Source: Burkholderiales bacterium (GTDB lineage Bacteria > Pseudomonadota > Gammaproteobacteria > Burkholderiales > Burkholderiaceae_C). Taken from it: a stretch of 64,000 nucleotides of DNA. The position numbers and the translations under genes are program-made. Shown here piece by piece: positions 8,056 through 15,740 of the stretch (its first letter is position 1; each line of letters opens with the position of its first letter). The notes under the pieces were generated by a model. The model was not told the DNA's origin. It made no database searches and saw only the letters and a list, made by a program, of their open reading frames with translations. The DNA lies in contig JACRAY010000032.1 of the NCBI GenBank assembly GCA_016213325.1, positions 37,582 through 101,581 of the forward strand, in the 5' to 3' direction.

Positions 8056-8334
8056 ATGGAATCCCTGACCAACAACGAGGCAATGGGCCGTTACGAACTG
8101 GCGATCGACGGCCAGCTGGCCGCCATCGCCCAGTACGAAGCCGACAGCGCTGCCGTCAAGTTCGTCCACACCGAAGTGATGCCTGCTTTCGAAGGCAAGG
8201 GCGTGGGCTCGCGGCTCGCCAGGCAGGTGCTGGACGACGTGCGGCGGCGCGGCGACCGCGCCATCATGCAGTGCCCCTTCATGGCGGGCTACGTGCGCAA
8301 GCACCCCGAGTACGCGGACCTGCTGGCGGGCTGA
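8056..8334 (+). CDS. Small GNAT-like N-acetyltransferase (NATD1/YjdJ type)
   Basis: The protein has 92 residues. The core FVHTEVMPAFEGKGVGSRLARQVLDDVR includes the acetyl-CoA-binding loop (here EGKGVGSRLA), and MQCPFMAGYVRKHPEYADL is the usual C-terminus of the short NATD1-like group. An upstream in-frame ATG at 8044 would add MIAS; 8056 matches the family length better. The substrate is unknown. It is divergent from the DGPF gene. Confidence 0.8.
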   Translation: MESLTNNEAMGRYELAIDGQLAAIAQYEADSAAVKFVHTEVMPAFEGKGVGSRLARQVLDDVRRRGDRAIMQCPFMAGYVRKHPEYADLLAG

Positions 8335-8360
8335 AGGAAGCTGGCGGCGCTCATCCCCAG

Positions 8361-8387
8361 CTAAGAGAGCGCTAAGGACGGCCTAAG
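8361..8387 (+). promoter_or_regulatory. Triple CTAAG direct repeat, 11-base period (copy 1)
   Basis: CTAAG occurs at 8361, 8372 and 8383, that is, on one face of the helix. This resembles the tandem boxes bound by OmpR/PmrA-class response regulators (two or more TTAAG-like half sites 11 bases apart). The same array, with different bases between the boxes, recurs at 8943-8969 before the paralogous gene, so selection on the boxes is likely. Confidence 0.55.
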
Positions 8388-8487
8388 AGCCGCCTCCCAT
8401 CATTGCGTCCATGGCTGACGCGAACGAACGGGAAGCGGACAGCCCCTCAATCCAGACCATTCCCGCTCGAACAACCAAGGAAACACC

Positions 8488-8853
8488 ATGAACTTCAAGA
8501 CCCTCTCCGCCCTCGTGATCACCGCCGCAGCCGCCGGCAGCGCCTTCGCCGAATCCCCCGGCACGTGGACCAACGCAGACCTCGGCGTCTCGACCAAGAC
8601 GCGCGCCGAAGTGCAGGCCGAACTGGCCGCCTACAAGAAGGCCGGCGTGAACCCCTGGTCCATCTCGTACAGCATGACCCGGGACTTCCGCAGCACGGCC
8701 AGCCGCGCCGACGTGACCGCGCAGTACCTGAAGAACCGCGACGCCGTGGCAGCGATCAACAGCGAAGACGGCGGTGCCGGCTCCTTCGCCGCGTCGCAGC
8801 CGGCCGTGGCCTCCGACACGCTGGCCGGCCAGCCGACCGCCTCCGGCAACTGA
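8488..8853 (+). CDS. DUF4148 secreted protein, copy 1
   Basis: The protein has 121 residues. A signal peptide covers residues 1-21 (cleavage after AFA), followed by the DUF4148 core TRAEVQAELAAYKKAGVNPW at about residues 38-57. The function of the family is unknown; members are abundant small exported proteins of Burkholderiales. It is about 85 percent identical by eye to the next gene, and the upstream leader is duplicated too. A clear rho-independent terminator follows. Confidence 0.88.
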   Translation: MNFKTLSALVITAAAAGSAFAESPGTWTNADLGVSTKTRAEVQAELAAYKKAGVNPWSISYSMTRDFRSTASRADVTAQYLKNRDAVAAINSEDGGAGSFAASQPAVASDTLAGQPTASGN

Positions 8854-8877
8854 GCTTCCGGACTCTCCCGCCCTCCC

Positions 8878-8900
8878 GGCCCGCCTCGTGCGGGCCTTTT
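8878..8900 (+). terminator. Rho-independent terminator after DUF4148 copy 1
   Basis: The stem GGCCCGC-CTCGT-GCGGGCC is followed by TTTTCATTTCTT, 25 bases after the stop codon. Confidence 0.85.
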
Positions 8901-8942
8901 CATTTCTTGCGCGCCCTGCAACCGATGGCGCCTCATCGCCAG

Positions 8943-8969
8943 CTAAGGAAACGCTAAGGAAGCCCTAAG
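8943..8969 (+). promoter_or_regulatory. Triple CTAAG direct repeat, 11-base period (copy 2)
   Basis: CTAAG occurs at 8943, 8954 and 8965 with exactly the same 11-base spacing as in copy 1, about 100 bases before the second DUF4148 start. Bases between the boxes differ from copy 1 at several positions while the boxes are identical, which supports a functional binding site. Confidence 0.55.
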
Positions 8970-9067
8970 AGCCGCCGCCCATCATTGCACCCATGGCTGA
9001 CGCGAACGAACGGGAAGCGGACAGCCCCTCCATCCAGACCACTCCCGTCGACAACAGAGGAACCACC

Positions 9068-9433
9068 ATGAACTTCAAGACTATCTCCGCCCTCGTCATC
9101 ACCGCCGCAGCCGCCGGCAGCGCCTTCGCCGAGTCGCCCGGCACCTGGACCAACGCCGAACGCGGCCTCGCCACCCAGACCCGCGCCGAAGTGCAGGCCG
9201 AACTGGCCGCGTTCAAGAAGGCCGGCGTAAACCCCTGGTCCAGCACCTACAGCATCACCAAGGACTTCCGCAGCACCGCCAGCCGCGCCGACGTGACCGC
9301 GCAATACGTGAAGAACCGCGACGCCGTGGCAGCGATGAACAGCGAAGGCGGCGGTGCCGCGCACTTCGCCGCTTCCCAGCCGGTGGCCGTCTCGGACACG
9401 CTGGCCGGCCAGCCCGCGGCCGCCGGCAACTAA
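9068..9433 (+). CDS. DUF4148 secreted protein, copy 2
   Basis: The protein has 121 residues with the same signal peptide and DUF4148 core as copy 1; differences cluster in the acidic C-terminal third (GGGAAHFAASQPVAV). The leader also contains an in-frame ATG at 8993, but in copy 1 the equivalent ATG is out of frame because of a two-base length difference, so the leader is untranslated and the start is 9068. It is convergent with, and overlaps by four bases, the STAS-like gene on the other strand. Confidence 0.88.
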   Translation: MNFKTISALVITAAAAGSAFAESPGTWTNAERGLATQTRAEVQAELAAFKKAGVNPWSSTYSITKDFRSTASRADVTAQYVKNRDAVAAMNSEGGGAAHFAASQPVAVSDTLAGQPAAAGN

Positions 9434-9801
9434 GCCCCGGCTTCATCGGCAAGCAGCCAGGCGAGAGCCTCGGCCTCGTCGGTGAACACCCGCAGGTCCA
9501 GGCCCGCCTTTCGTGCGGGCCTTTCGCTGTTGCGGGTGATGCGGTCTTCGGGCACCACGGACGCTATGCGCCGCAGGTGGCCCAGCTTCTGCGCAGCCTG
9601 TTCACCCAGCGTGAACTGCTCGGTGAAGGCCCGCAGGGTGGTGACGCCCCGCAGGTCCACCAGCAGGAGGCCGTGCGGCCACGCCGACGACTCGGCCGCG
9701 ACAGAGCCCACGGCCGCCATCATTTCGTCCAGCGTCGGGGCCCCGGACAGCCTGGCGGCCGCGTAACCCGCGTGCTGCTCGGTGCGCACGGTGAGTGCCA
9801 T
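9430..9801 (-). CDS. STAS/SpoIIAA-like small cytoplasmic protein
   Basis: The protein has 123 residues with no signal peptide. The pattern of alternating strands and helices, with the central LLLVDLRGVTTL strand and the end VFTDEAEALAWLLAD, resembles SpoIIAA-like/STAS proteins that bind small ligands or partner proteins. The resemblance is structural and weak; no phosphorylatable serine motif is evident. The 3' part of the gene also contains, on the other strand, the terminator of DUF4148 copy 2. Confidence 0.6.
   Translation of the reverse strand: MALTVRTEQHAGYAAARLSGAPTLDEMMAAVGSVAAESSAWPHGLLLVDLRGVTTLRAFTEQFTLGEQAAQKLGHLRRIASVVPEDRITRNSERPARKAGLDLRVFTDEAEALAWLLADEAGA
9501..9524 (+). terminator. 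Rho-independent terminator for DUF4148 copy 2, inside the convergent gene
   Basis: GGCCCGC-CTTTCGT-GCGGGCC followed by TTTCGCTGTT, with the same stem as the copy 1 terminator. It lies 68 bases beyond the stop and within the coding sequence of the opposite-strand STAS-like gene. Confidence 0.7.
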
Positions 9802-9917
9802 GGCTGCACTGTGCCATGCGAAGCCACGAGAACCAACTCGGCCGTGGCTTCATTGCCGCGTCTCACTTGTCCAGGATCGTACAGCCCGCCGTGAGGCATC
9901 CAACGAAGGAAACCATC

Positions 9918-9940
9918 GCAGGCTGCGGTGCAACCCCAGC
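9918..9940. repeat. Single arm of the GTAGGCTGGG-type repeat
   Basis: The sequence matches one arm of the element at 5421-5486 (core GGTGCAACCCCAGC) with about two mismatches. It lies immediately after the stop codon of the ThDP enzyme gene and lacks the second arm. Confidence 0.55.
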
Positions 9941-11674
9941 TTACATCGACAGCGACCCTTCGCGAAACGCCGTCTTGTCGAGCCACACGTTGATCAGCAC
10001 CGGCTTGCCGCTGCGCGCCGCTTCCTTGGCGCGCGCGATCGCATCGGGCACCTCGCGCATGTGCTTGACCACGATGCCGACCGCGCCGAAGCCTTCGACC
10101 ACCTTGTGGTAGTCGGTGCGCGCCAGCACGGTGGCCACGTCGTCGTGCAGCATCTTCACCTGCTCGCGCGCAATCTGCGTCCAGCCCGCGTCGTTGCCCA
10201 CCACGGCGATCACCGGGATGCGATGGCGAACGAAGGTGTCGAACTCCGACAGCGCCCAGCCGCAGGCACCGTCGCCGAAGATCACCCAGGGCTGGTCCTT
10301 GGCGCGCACCAGCGCAGCGCCCAGCGCGAAGCCGGCACCGACGCCGAGCGTGCCGAAGGCGCCCGGGTCCAGCCATGACAGCGGGGTGCGTGCATGCAGC
10401 ACGTACGACGCGGTCGCCACGAAGTCGCCGCCGTCGGCCACCAGCAACGCGCTGTCATCCAGCTCGCGGTCGAGCGCGCGCAGGAAAGCGAGCGGGTTGA
10501 CGAACTCGCCTTCGGCGCGCGCCTCATCGTCGATTTCGCGCTCGCGTGTGTCGTCGCGCCCGCGCAGCTGCAGGGTCCAGTCACCCCAGCGTGGCTCGCC
10601 GCTGCCTTCGGCCAGCGAGCGCAGGAAGTCGCCGGGGTCGCCGATGGCCGCGATGTCGGGCCGCCGGTTCAGGCGCGCATCCTTGCGGCTGCGATTGATG
10701 GCCACCAGCTTCGCGCTGCGCCGCACGTGGCGGCCGTAGTCCAGGCGGAAATCGCAGGGCACGCCCGCCAGCAGCACGCAGTCGGCTTCGCGCAGCGCTT
10801 CGCGGCGCTTGTGCCGCATCTGCACCGGGTGGCTGGCACCCAGCAGGCCGCGCGCCATGCCCGAGAGGTACACGGGAATGCCAAGGCGCGTGACGGCTTC
10901 GGCCACCTGGGCCGCACCGGCCGCACACGCCACCGCCTGGCTGCCCACCACCATCAGCGGGCGTTCGGCTTTCGCCAGCGCGACCCGCACCGCTTGTTCG
11001 GAGGGGCTGCCCGCCTCGGGCACTTCGACCGTGCGCGGGTGTACCGGCTGCGCATCCTGCGAGCCCTCGAACATGCGCTGCACATGGCGGCCGAGGTACC
11101 AGCGCAACAGGCGCTCCTGCGCCGAGCTGCCCTTGCCGCTCGCGTCCGCATACCACTGGCGGATGGAAGCCTCGTCGTACAGCAGGTCCACCGGGCATTC
11201 GATGAACACCGGGCCCGGCACGCCGGCGCGCGACAGCGAGAACGCCTCTTCCACCGCGGGCACGAGGTCGCGCACGCGCCGGATCTTGATGAAGCGCTTG
11301 ACGTGCGGCTGAACCAGCGGGCGCTGGTCGATGTCCTGCAGCGCGCCGCGCCCCTGCAACGCTGTGGGTGCGGCGCCGCCGATCAGCACGACCGGCGACT
11401 GCGCGAGCTGCGCGTTCTTCAGCGCCGTGATCGTGTTGGTGATGCCCGGCCCCGCCGTCACGGCAGCCACGCCGGGCAGGCCGGTGAGCCGCGCCACGGC
11501 GTCGGCGGCGAACACCGCCGTCACTTCGTCGCGCACGTCGACGATGCGGATGCCGCGTGCCTTGGCCGCGCTCAGGATCGGCGAGATGTGCCCGCCGCAC
11601 AGGGTGAAGATGAACGGCACTCCATGCGCGTGCAGCGCTTCGGCTACCCGGTCGCCGCCATGCTTCAGCCCCAC
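9941..11674 (-). CDS. Thiamine diphosphate-dependent acetolactate synthase/2-hydroxyacyl-CoA lyase-like enzyme
   Basis: The protein has 577 residues from a GTG start at 11672-11674 that overlaps the end of the acyl-CoA synthetase gene by ten bases. It has the usual three domains: the N-terminal pyrimidine-binding domain with the catalytic glutamate in IVDVRDEVTAVFAAD, a central domain, and the C-terminal pyrophosphate domain with GDGACGW and the closing asparagine in VVGNDAGW (about residues 450-490). The family splits pyruvate, oxalyl-CoA or 2-hydroxyacyl-CoA. Coupling to an acyl-CoA synthetase inside a fatty-acid locus favours a 2-hydroxyacyl-CoA lyase role (alpha-oxidation) over acetolactate synthesis; that is inference. 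Confidence 0.8.
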   Translation of the reverse strand: MGLKHGGDRVAEALHAHGVPFIFTLCGGHISPILSAAKARGIRIVDVRDEVTAVFAADAVARLTGLPGVAAVTAGPGITNTITALKNAQLAQSPVVLIGGAAPTALQGRGALQDIDQRPLVQPHVKRFIKIRRVRDLVPAVEEAFSLSRAGVPGPVFIECPVDLLYDEASIRQWYADASGKGSSAQERLLRWYLGRHVQRMFEGSQDAQPVHPRTVEVPEAGSPSEQAVRVALAKAERPLMVVGSQAVACAAGAAQVAEAVTRLGIPVYLSGMARGLLGASHPVQMRHKRREALREADCVLLAGVPCDFRLDYGRHVRRSAKLVAINRSRKDARLNRRPDIAAIGDPGDFLRSLAEGSGEPRWGDWTLQLRGRDDTREREIDDEARAEGEFVNPLAFLRALDRELDDSALLVADGGDFVATASYVLHARTPLSWLDPGAFGTLGVGAGFALGAALVRAKDQPWVIFGDGACGWALSEFDTFVRHRIPVIAVVGNDAGWTQIAREQVKMLHDDVATVLARTDYHKVVEGFGAVGIVVKHMREVPDAIARAKEAARSGKPVLINVWLDKTAFREGSLSM

Positions 11675-13344
11675 AGCACCGGCACCTTCTGTTCGTACCA
11701 CTGCGCCACCTGCGGCGCCACCTGTGCTTCGATGCGCGCGCGCCGGATCTTCATGGTGGGCGTGAGGCAGCCGTTCTCGATGGTCCACGCTTCCCTGGCC
11801 ACCACGATGGTGTGCAGGTGCTGGTAGGCCGGCAGCCTCGCGTTGAGCTCGGCCCTGAGGGCCGAGAGCTGCTGGTCGATGTCCTGCCGCACCGCCGGCT
11901 CCTGCATGCGCGGTCGAATGTGCTCGGCCAGCACCACGATGGCGTGCGGCTGCGCCTGGTTGGAGCCGCTCACGATCGACAGCTCCACCAGCGGGTGCGC
12001 GTTGATCTGGTTCTCGATGGGAACGGGCGCCACGTACTCGCCCTTGGTGGTCTTGAAGATGTCCTTGACGCGCCCCGTGATGCGCAGCACGCCTTCGGGG
12101 GTACGCTCGCCGACGTCGCCCGTGCGGAAGAAGCCGTCCTCGGTGAACGAGTTGCGCGTGAGCTCCTCGTCGCGCCAGTAGCCGCTGAACTGGCCGGGCG
12201 ACTTGATGAGGATCTCGTTGTCGTCGGACAACCTGACCTCCACGCCCGGCAGCGGCACGCCCACGCAGCCCGGCGCGCTGAACTTCTCGGTGGAGGCGTG
12301 CGAGAACGAGTTGTCCTCGCTCATGCCGTAGCCTTCGTACAGGTTCAGCCCCAGCTTGCGGTACCACTTGATCAGGTCGGGCGGGATGGGCGCCGAGCCG
12401 CTGCCCGCGATGCGCACGCAGTCCAGCCCCAGGCCCTTGAGCACCTTGCGCCGCACCAGCGCGCCGATGATGGGGATGCCCAGCAGGCGGTCCAGCTTGG
12501 CCGGCGGCATCTTGGCGAACACGCCCTGCTGGAATTTCAGCCACAGCCGCGGCACCGACAGGAAGTGGGTGGGCCGCGCGCGCTTCAGGTCTTCGACGAA
12601 GGTATCGAGCGACTCGGCGAAGAACACGCGCGTCTTGCCGTCCACCAGCGAGGCGGCCTCGACCCAGGTGCGCTCGTAGCTGTGCGCGAGCGGCAGGTAG
12701 GACAGCACGCGCGCCGGCTCGTCGGCGCCGATGCGGCTGCGCAAGTCGTCGACCACGCCGCTGGCGGCGCGGCTCAACGCACCGAAGCTGGTCATCACGC
12801 CCTTGGGCGTGCCGGTGGAACCCGAGGTGTAGAGCAGCATCGCCAGGTCGTCGGCGGCGCGCTGGGGCTTGCCTTCGATGGGTGGCGTGCGCTTGACGAT
12901 GTCGTCCCAGCGTTCGCCCGAATCGGGCGGGGCCAAGGGCAATGCGATGCGCGGCAGGCCGGCCGGCACCCCCGGCTTCTGGTGGTCCCACAGGTCGAGC
13001 TTGCCCACGAACAGCAGGCTGGCGCCGCTATGGTCCAGCACGTACGAGATGGTCTCGGCGGTCTCGGTGGGGAAGATCGCGACCGTGGTGTAGCCGGCCA
13101 TCCAGACCGCCAGCTCCGCGATGATGAAGTGCGCGCAGTTCTTCGACAGCATCGCGATGCGCGCGCCCGGCTCGAAGCCGCGCGACTTCAGGTGCGCCGC
13201 CATGCGCCGGGCCTCGTCCATCGCCTGCTTCCAGGTGATGTCGGCGACCGGTCCGCCGCCGAGCGGCTGGGTCATGAAGATTTCGTTGCCGCGCTGGGCC
13301 TCGTGGGCGTAAGCGTGATCCAGGATGAGCGTGCTGCTTGCCAT
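11665..13344 (-). CDS. Long-chain acyl-CoA synthetase (AMP-forming, FadD15-like)
   Basis: The protein has 559 residues. The phosphate-binding motif LLYTSGSTGTPKGVM lies near residue 170, LYEGYGMSEDNSFS is the A5-type motif, and GFFRTGDVGE with RITGRVKDIFKTTKGEYV forms the hinge and C-terminal domain. It activates a fatty acid to acyl-AMP and then acyl-CoA in the cytoplasm. The relatives are the large-substrate FadD15/ACSL/bubblegum group, since the N-terminus contains IFMTQPLGGG and the ITWKQA segment. It is translationally coupled to the ThDP enzyme. Confidence 0.88.
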   Translation of the reverse strand: MASSTLILDHAYAHEAQRGNEIFMTQPLGGGPVADITWKQAMDEARRMAAHLKSRGFEPGARIAMLSKNCAHFIIAELAVWMAGYTTVAIFPTETAETISYVLDHSGASLLFVGKLDLWDHQKPGVPAGLPRIALPLAPPDSGERWDDIVKRTPPIEGKPQRAADDLAMLLYTSGSTGTPKGVMTSFGALSRAASGVVDDLRSRIGADEPARVLSYLPLAHSYERTWVEAASLVDGKTRVFFAESLDTFVEDLKRARPTHFLSVPRLWLKFQQGVFAKMPPAKLDRLLGIPIIGALVRRKVLKGLGLDCVRIAGSGSAPIPPDLIKWYRKLGLNLYEGYGMSEDNSFSHASTEKFSAPGCVGVPLPGVEVRLSDDNEILIKSPGQFSGYWRDEELTRNSFTEDGFFRTGDVGERTPEGVLRITGRVKDIFKTTKGEYVAPVPIENQINAHPLVELSIVSGSNQAQPHAIVVLAEHIRPRMQEPAVRQDIDQQLSALRAELNARLPAYQHLHTIVVAREAWTIENGCLTPTMKIRRARIEAQVAPQVAQWYEQKVPVLWG

Positions 13345-13383
13345 GGCCGTACCTCCAGGTGCGGCCCGAGTGTACGCCCCCCC

Positions 13384-14220
13384 TCAGTCGAGGAAGAAGT
13401 CGGGGATGAACCTCTTGGTTCCGGGCTTGACGGCGTAGCGGTCCAGGTCGGTGATGCCGTGCCTGGCCAGCAGTTCGTCGTCGACGTGGAAGTTGCCGGT
13501 GTTCTTCGGGTCTTTCGCATCGCCGGTGAGGATGAAGTACGCGGCGTCCGACAGGATCTCGGGCTTGCGGCACAGGTCGAGGTCGACGCCCGGGATCATC
13601 TGCAGCGCCGCGGTGGCGATGGCGGTGCGCGGCCACAGGCTGTTGACGGCGATACCGTACCTGGCGAACTCGCCCGAGTGGCCCAGCGTGCACATGCTCA
13701 TGCCGTACTTGGCCATGGTGTAGGCGGTGTGCGGCGCAAACCAGTGCTGCTTCATGGACAGCGGCGGCGACATGTTGAGGACGTGCGCGTTGCGCCCGGC
13801 CGCTGCCGCCTTCTTCAGCTCGGGCAGGCAGGCCTGCGTGCACAGGTAGGTGCCGCGCGCGTTGATCCCGTTCATCAGGTCGTAGCGCTTCATCGGCGTG
13901 TGCTCGGTGTCGGTGAGGCTGATGGCGCTGGCGTTGTTGACCAGGATGTCGATGCCGCCGAACGCTTCGACCGCCTGCGCCACGGCCTGCAGCACCGCGT
14001 CTTCCTCGCGGATGTCCACCGCCAGCGGCAGCGCCTGCCCGCCCGCCGCGCGAATCTCGTCGGCCGCACTGTAGATCGTGCCGGGCAGCTTGGGGTTGGG
14101 GTCGGTGGTCTTGGCGACGATCACGATGTTCGCGCCGTCAGCGGCGGCCCGCTTGGCGATGGCCAGCCCGATGCCTCGCGAGGCGCCGGAGATGAAGAGG
14201 GTTTTTTGCTTGAGTGACAT
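13384..14220 (-). CDS. HSDL2-like short-chain dehydrogenase
   Basis: The protein has 278 residues. It has the cofactor motif ISGASRGIG at residues 10-18, NNAS at about 100, and the catalytic YTMAK. The extended insertion after beta2 (KTTDPNPKLPGTIYSAADEI) and the end NTGNFHVDDELLARHGI are characteristic of the HSDL2 group, which in eukaryotes is peroxisomal. A role in acyl-CoA or alcohol oxidation fits the neighbouring synthetase, hydratase and thiolase genes. The substrate is unproven. Confidence 0.85.
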   Translation of the reverse strand: MSLKQKTLFISGASRGIGLAIAKRAAADGANIVIVAKTTDPNPKLPGTIYSAADEIRAAGGQALPLAVDIREEDAVLQAVAQAVEAFGGIDILVNNASAISLTDTEHTPMKRYDLMNGINARGTYLCTQACLPELKKAAAAGRNAHVLNMSPPLSMKQHWFAPHTAYTMAKYGMSMCTLGHSGEFARYGIAVNSLWPRTAIATAALQMIPGVDLDLCRKPEILSDAAYFILTGDAKDPKNTGNFHVDDELLARHGITDLDRYAVKPGTKRFIPDFFLD

Positions 14221-14237
14221 AAGAGTTTCCTGCTAGG

Positions 14238-14370
14238 TTTGGAACGCAGAAGACGCAGAAATTACGCAGAAACCGCAGAAGGAAGAAAGAATCTCAAGAA
14301 GGGCTTCTTCGATGACGTGTTCTGCGTCTTCTGCGTCTTCTGCGCAATTTCTGCGTCTTCTGCGTTCAAA
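14238..14370. repeat. MITE-like inverted-repeat element (GCAGAAGACGCAGAA)
   Basis: Arms at 14238-14272 and 14338-14370 are near-perfect reverse complements about 33 bases long, differing by one indel and one substitution. They are built from short units of the type ACGCAGAA. The 65-base centre is AG-rich. The element fills the gap between the SDR and enoyl-CoA hydratase genes and has no coding potential. It resembles a small non-autonomous repeat rather than a simple terminator. Confidence 0.7.
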
Positions 14371-14385
14371 GCCGTACCGGCGACT

Positions 14386-15150
14386 TCAAACCTTCGAGAA
14401 GTCGGGTCTCCGCTTTTCCATGAAAGCCGTGAAAGCCTCGCGAGCCGCCGGTTCGCGCAGCATGCGCTGGAAGACGGCGCCTTCGTCGGTCATCTGCTGG
14501 ATTACGGGGGCGGCCTGGCCCTTCTTCATCAGGCGCTTGGTTTCGACCAGGCTCGACAAGGGCTTGGCGGCGAGCTTCCTCGCCTGCGACTGGGCATAGC
14601 CATTGCACTCGGTGGGCGGGACGATGCGATTGACGAGGCCGACTTCGAGCGCCGCTTCGGCAAAGAAGGGCTCGCCCAGCATCAGCGCCTCGGCCGCGCG
14701 GTGGTAGCCCATCATCTGCGGCATCAGCAGGCTCGACGCCGCTTCGGGCACCAGGCCCAGGTTGGCGAAAGGCACCGAGAAAGCCGCGTTGTCGCCCGCA
14801 TAGACCAGGTCGCAATGCAGCAGCATGGTGGTGCCCACGCCGACGGCAGGGCCGCACACGGCAGCCAGCAGCGGCTTGCTGAAACCCGCGATGCCGCGCA
14901 GGAAGCGGAACACCGGAGAGGCCTCGCCCTGCGGCGGCTGGTTGAGGAAGTCGCCGATGTCGTTGCCGGCGCTGAACACCGTTTCGTGGCCCTGCAGCAA
15001 GACCACGCGGGTCGCCGCATCGGCTTCGGCCGTGGCCAGTGCGTCGGCCATCGCACCGTACATGGCCGAAGTGATGGAGTTCTTGCGCTCCAGCCGGTTC
15101 AGCGTGATTGTGGTGATGCCGCCTTCGGCGTGCACGAGGATGTCGCTCAT
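14386..15150 (-). CDS. Enoyl-CoA hydratase/isomerase family protein
   Basis: The protein has 254 residues. The crotonase oxyanion-hole segments are visible as VFSAGNDIGDFL and CGPAVGVGTTMLLHCDLVYA. The residue after the second glycine-rich loop lies in PFANLGLVPEAASS, which supplies one usual glutamate position (VPEA). It would hydrate or isomerise an enoyl-CoA. It overlaps the start of the DsbA-like gene by four bases. Within the crotonase family the exact reaction cannot be fixed. Confidence 0.87.
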   Translation of the reverse strand: MSDILVHAEGGITTITLNRLERKNSITSAMYGAMADALATAEADAATRVVLLQGHETVFSAGNDIGDFLNQPPQGEASPVFRFLRGIAGFSKPLLAAVCGPAVGVGTTMLLHCDLVYAGDNAAFSVPFANLGLVPEAASSLLMPQMMGYHRAAEALMLGEPFFAEAALEVGLVNRIVPPTECNGYAQSQARKLAAKPLSSLVETKRLMKKGQAAPVIQQMTDEGAVFQRMLREPAAREAFTAFMEKRRPDFSKV

Positions 15151-15740
15151 GATGTCAATGCCTCCTTGACGAATTCCAGGCGGTCCTGGCCCCAGTACAT
15201 CTGGCCAGCGACGAAGAAAGTGGGCGCGCCGAACACGCCCTTGCCGACCGCTTCCTGCGTCACAGCCTTCAGGCGCTCCTTGACTTCCGGCTCCTGCGTG
15301 AGCGCCAGCAGTTCCTGCGAGTCGAAGCCGGCCGCATGCAGCACGGCACCCACCACCTGCGGGTCGTTCAGGTTCTTCTGGTCGACCCAGATGGCGCGGA
15401 ACACGGCGTTGGTGTACGCCATGAACCTGGCGGGTTCGCGCAGCTGCAGCCCCATCGCGCCTCGCATCAGCGTCAACGTATTGATCGGGAAGTGCGGGTT
15501 GTGGTTGAAAGGCACGCCGTAACGCTTGCCGTAGCGCATCAGGTCGGCCATGACGTAGCTGCCCTTCACCGGCACTTCCATCGGCGACTTGTTCCCGGTC
15601 GACTGGAACACGCCGCCCAGCAGCATGGGCCGGTACGCCACCTCGGCGCCGGTGTCGGCCGCGAGCTGCGCCACCTGCGTCCACGCGAGGTAAGACGCGG
15701 GGCTGCCGACGTCGAACCAGAACTCGAAGCTCTTGGCCAT
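15147..15740 (-). CDS. 2-hydroxychromene-2-carboxylate isomerase-like DsbA-family protein
   Basis: The protein has 197 residues, with the thioredoxin-fold start FEFWFDVGSPASYLAW. Ser-Pro replaces the CxxC of true DsbA, as in the glutathione-dependent HCCA isomerase (kappa GST) group. KGVFGAPTFFVAGQMYWGQDRL is the typical C-terminal half with the cis-proline GAPT. No signal peptide is present, so it is cytoplasmic. In this acyl-CoA setting a glutathione-dependent isomerase or transferase role is possible. It is translationally coupled on both sides. Confidence 0.85.
   Translation of the reverse strand: MAKSFEFWFDVGSPASYLAWTQVAQLAADTGAEVAYRPMLLGGVFQSTGNKSPMEVPVKGSYVMADLMRYGKRYGVPFNHNPHFPINTLTLMRGAMGLQLREPARFMAYTNAVFRAIWVDQKNLNDPQVVGAVLHAAGFDSQELLALTQEPEVKERLKAVTQEAVGKGVFGAPTFFVAGQMYWGQDRLEFVKEALTS

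Noticed and set aside
8993..9433. A 146-residue DUF4148 protein from the upstream ATG
   Set aside because: The equivalent ATG in the duplicated copy is out of frame, so the extension is not conserved and would bury the signal peptide.
9941..12991. A single 1016-codon frame suggesting a fusion of acyl-CoA synthetase and ThDP enzyme
   Set aside because: The 5' two fifths are antisense-like in composition and overlap the real synthetase gene in another frame; the ThDP protein starts at the GTG at 11674.
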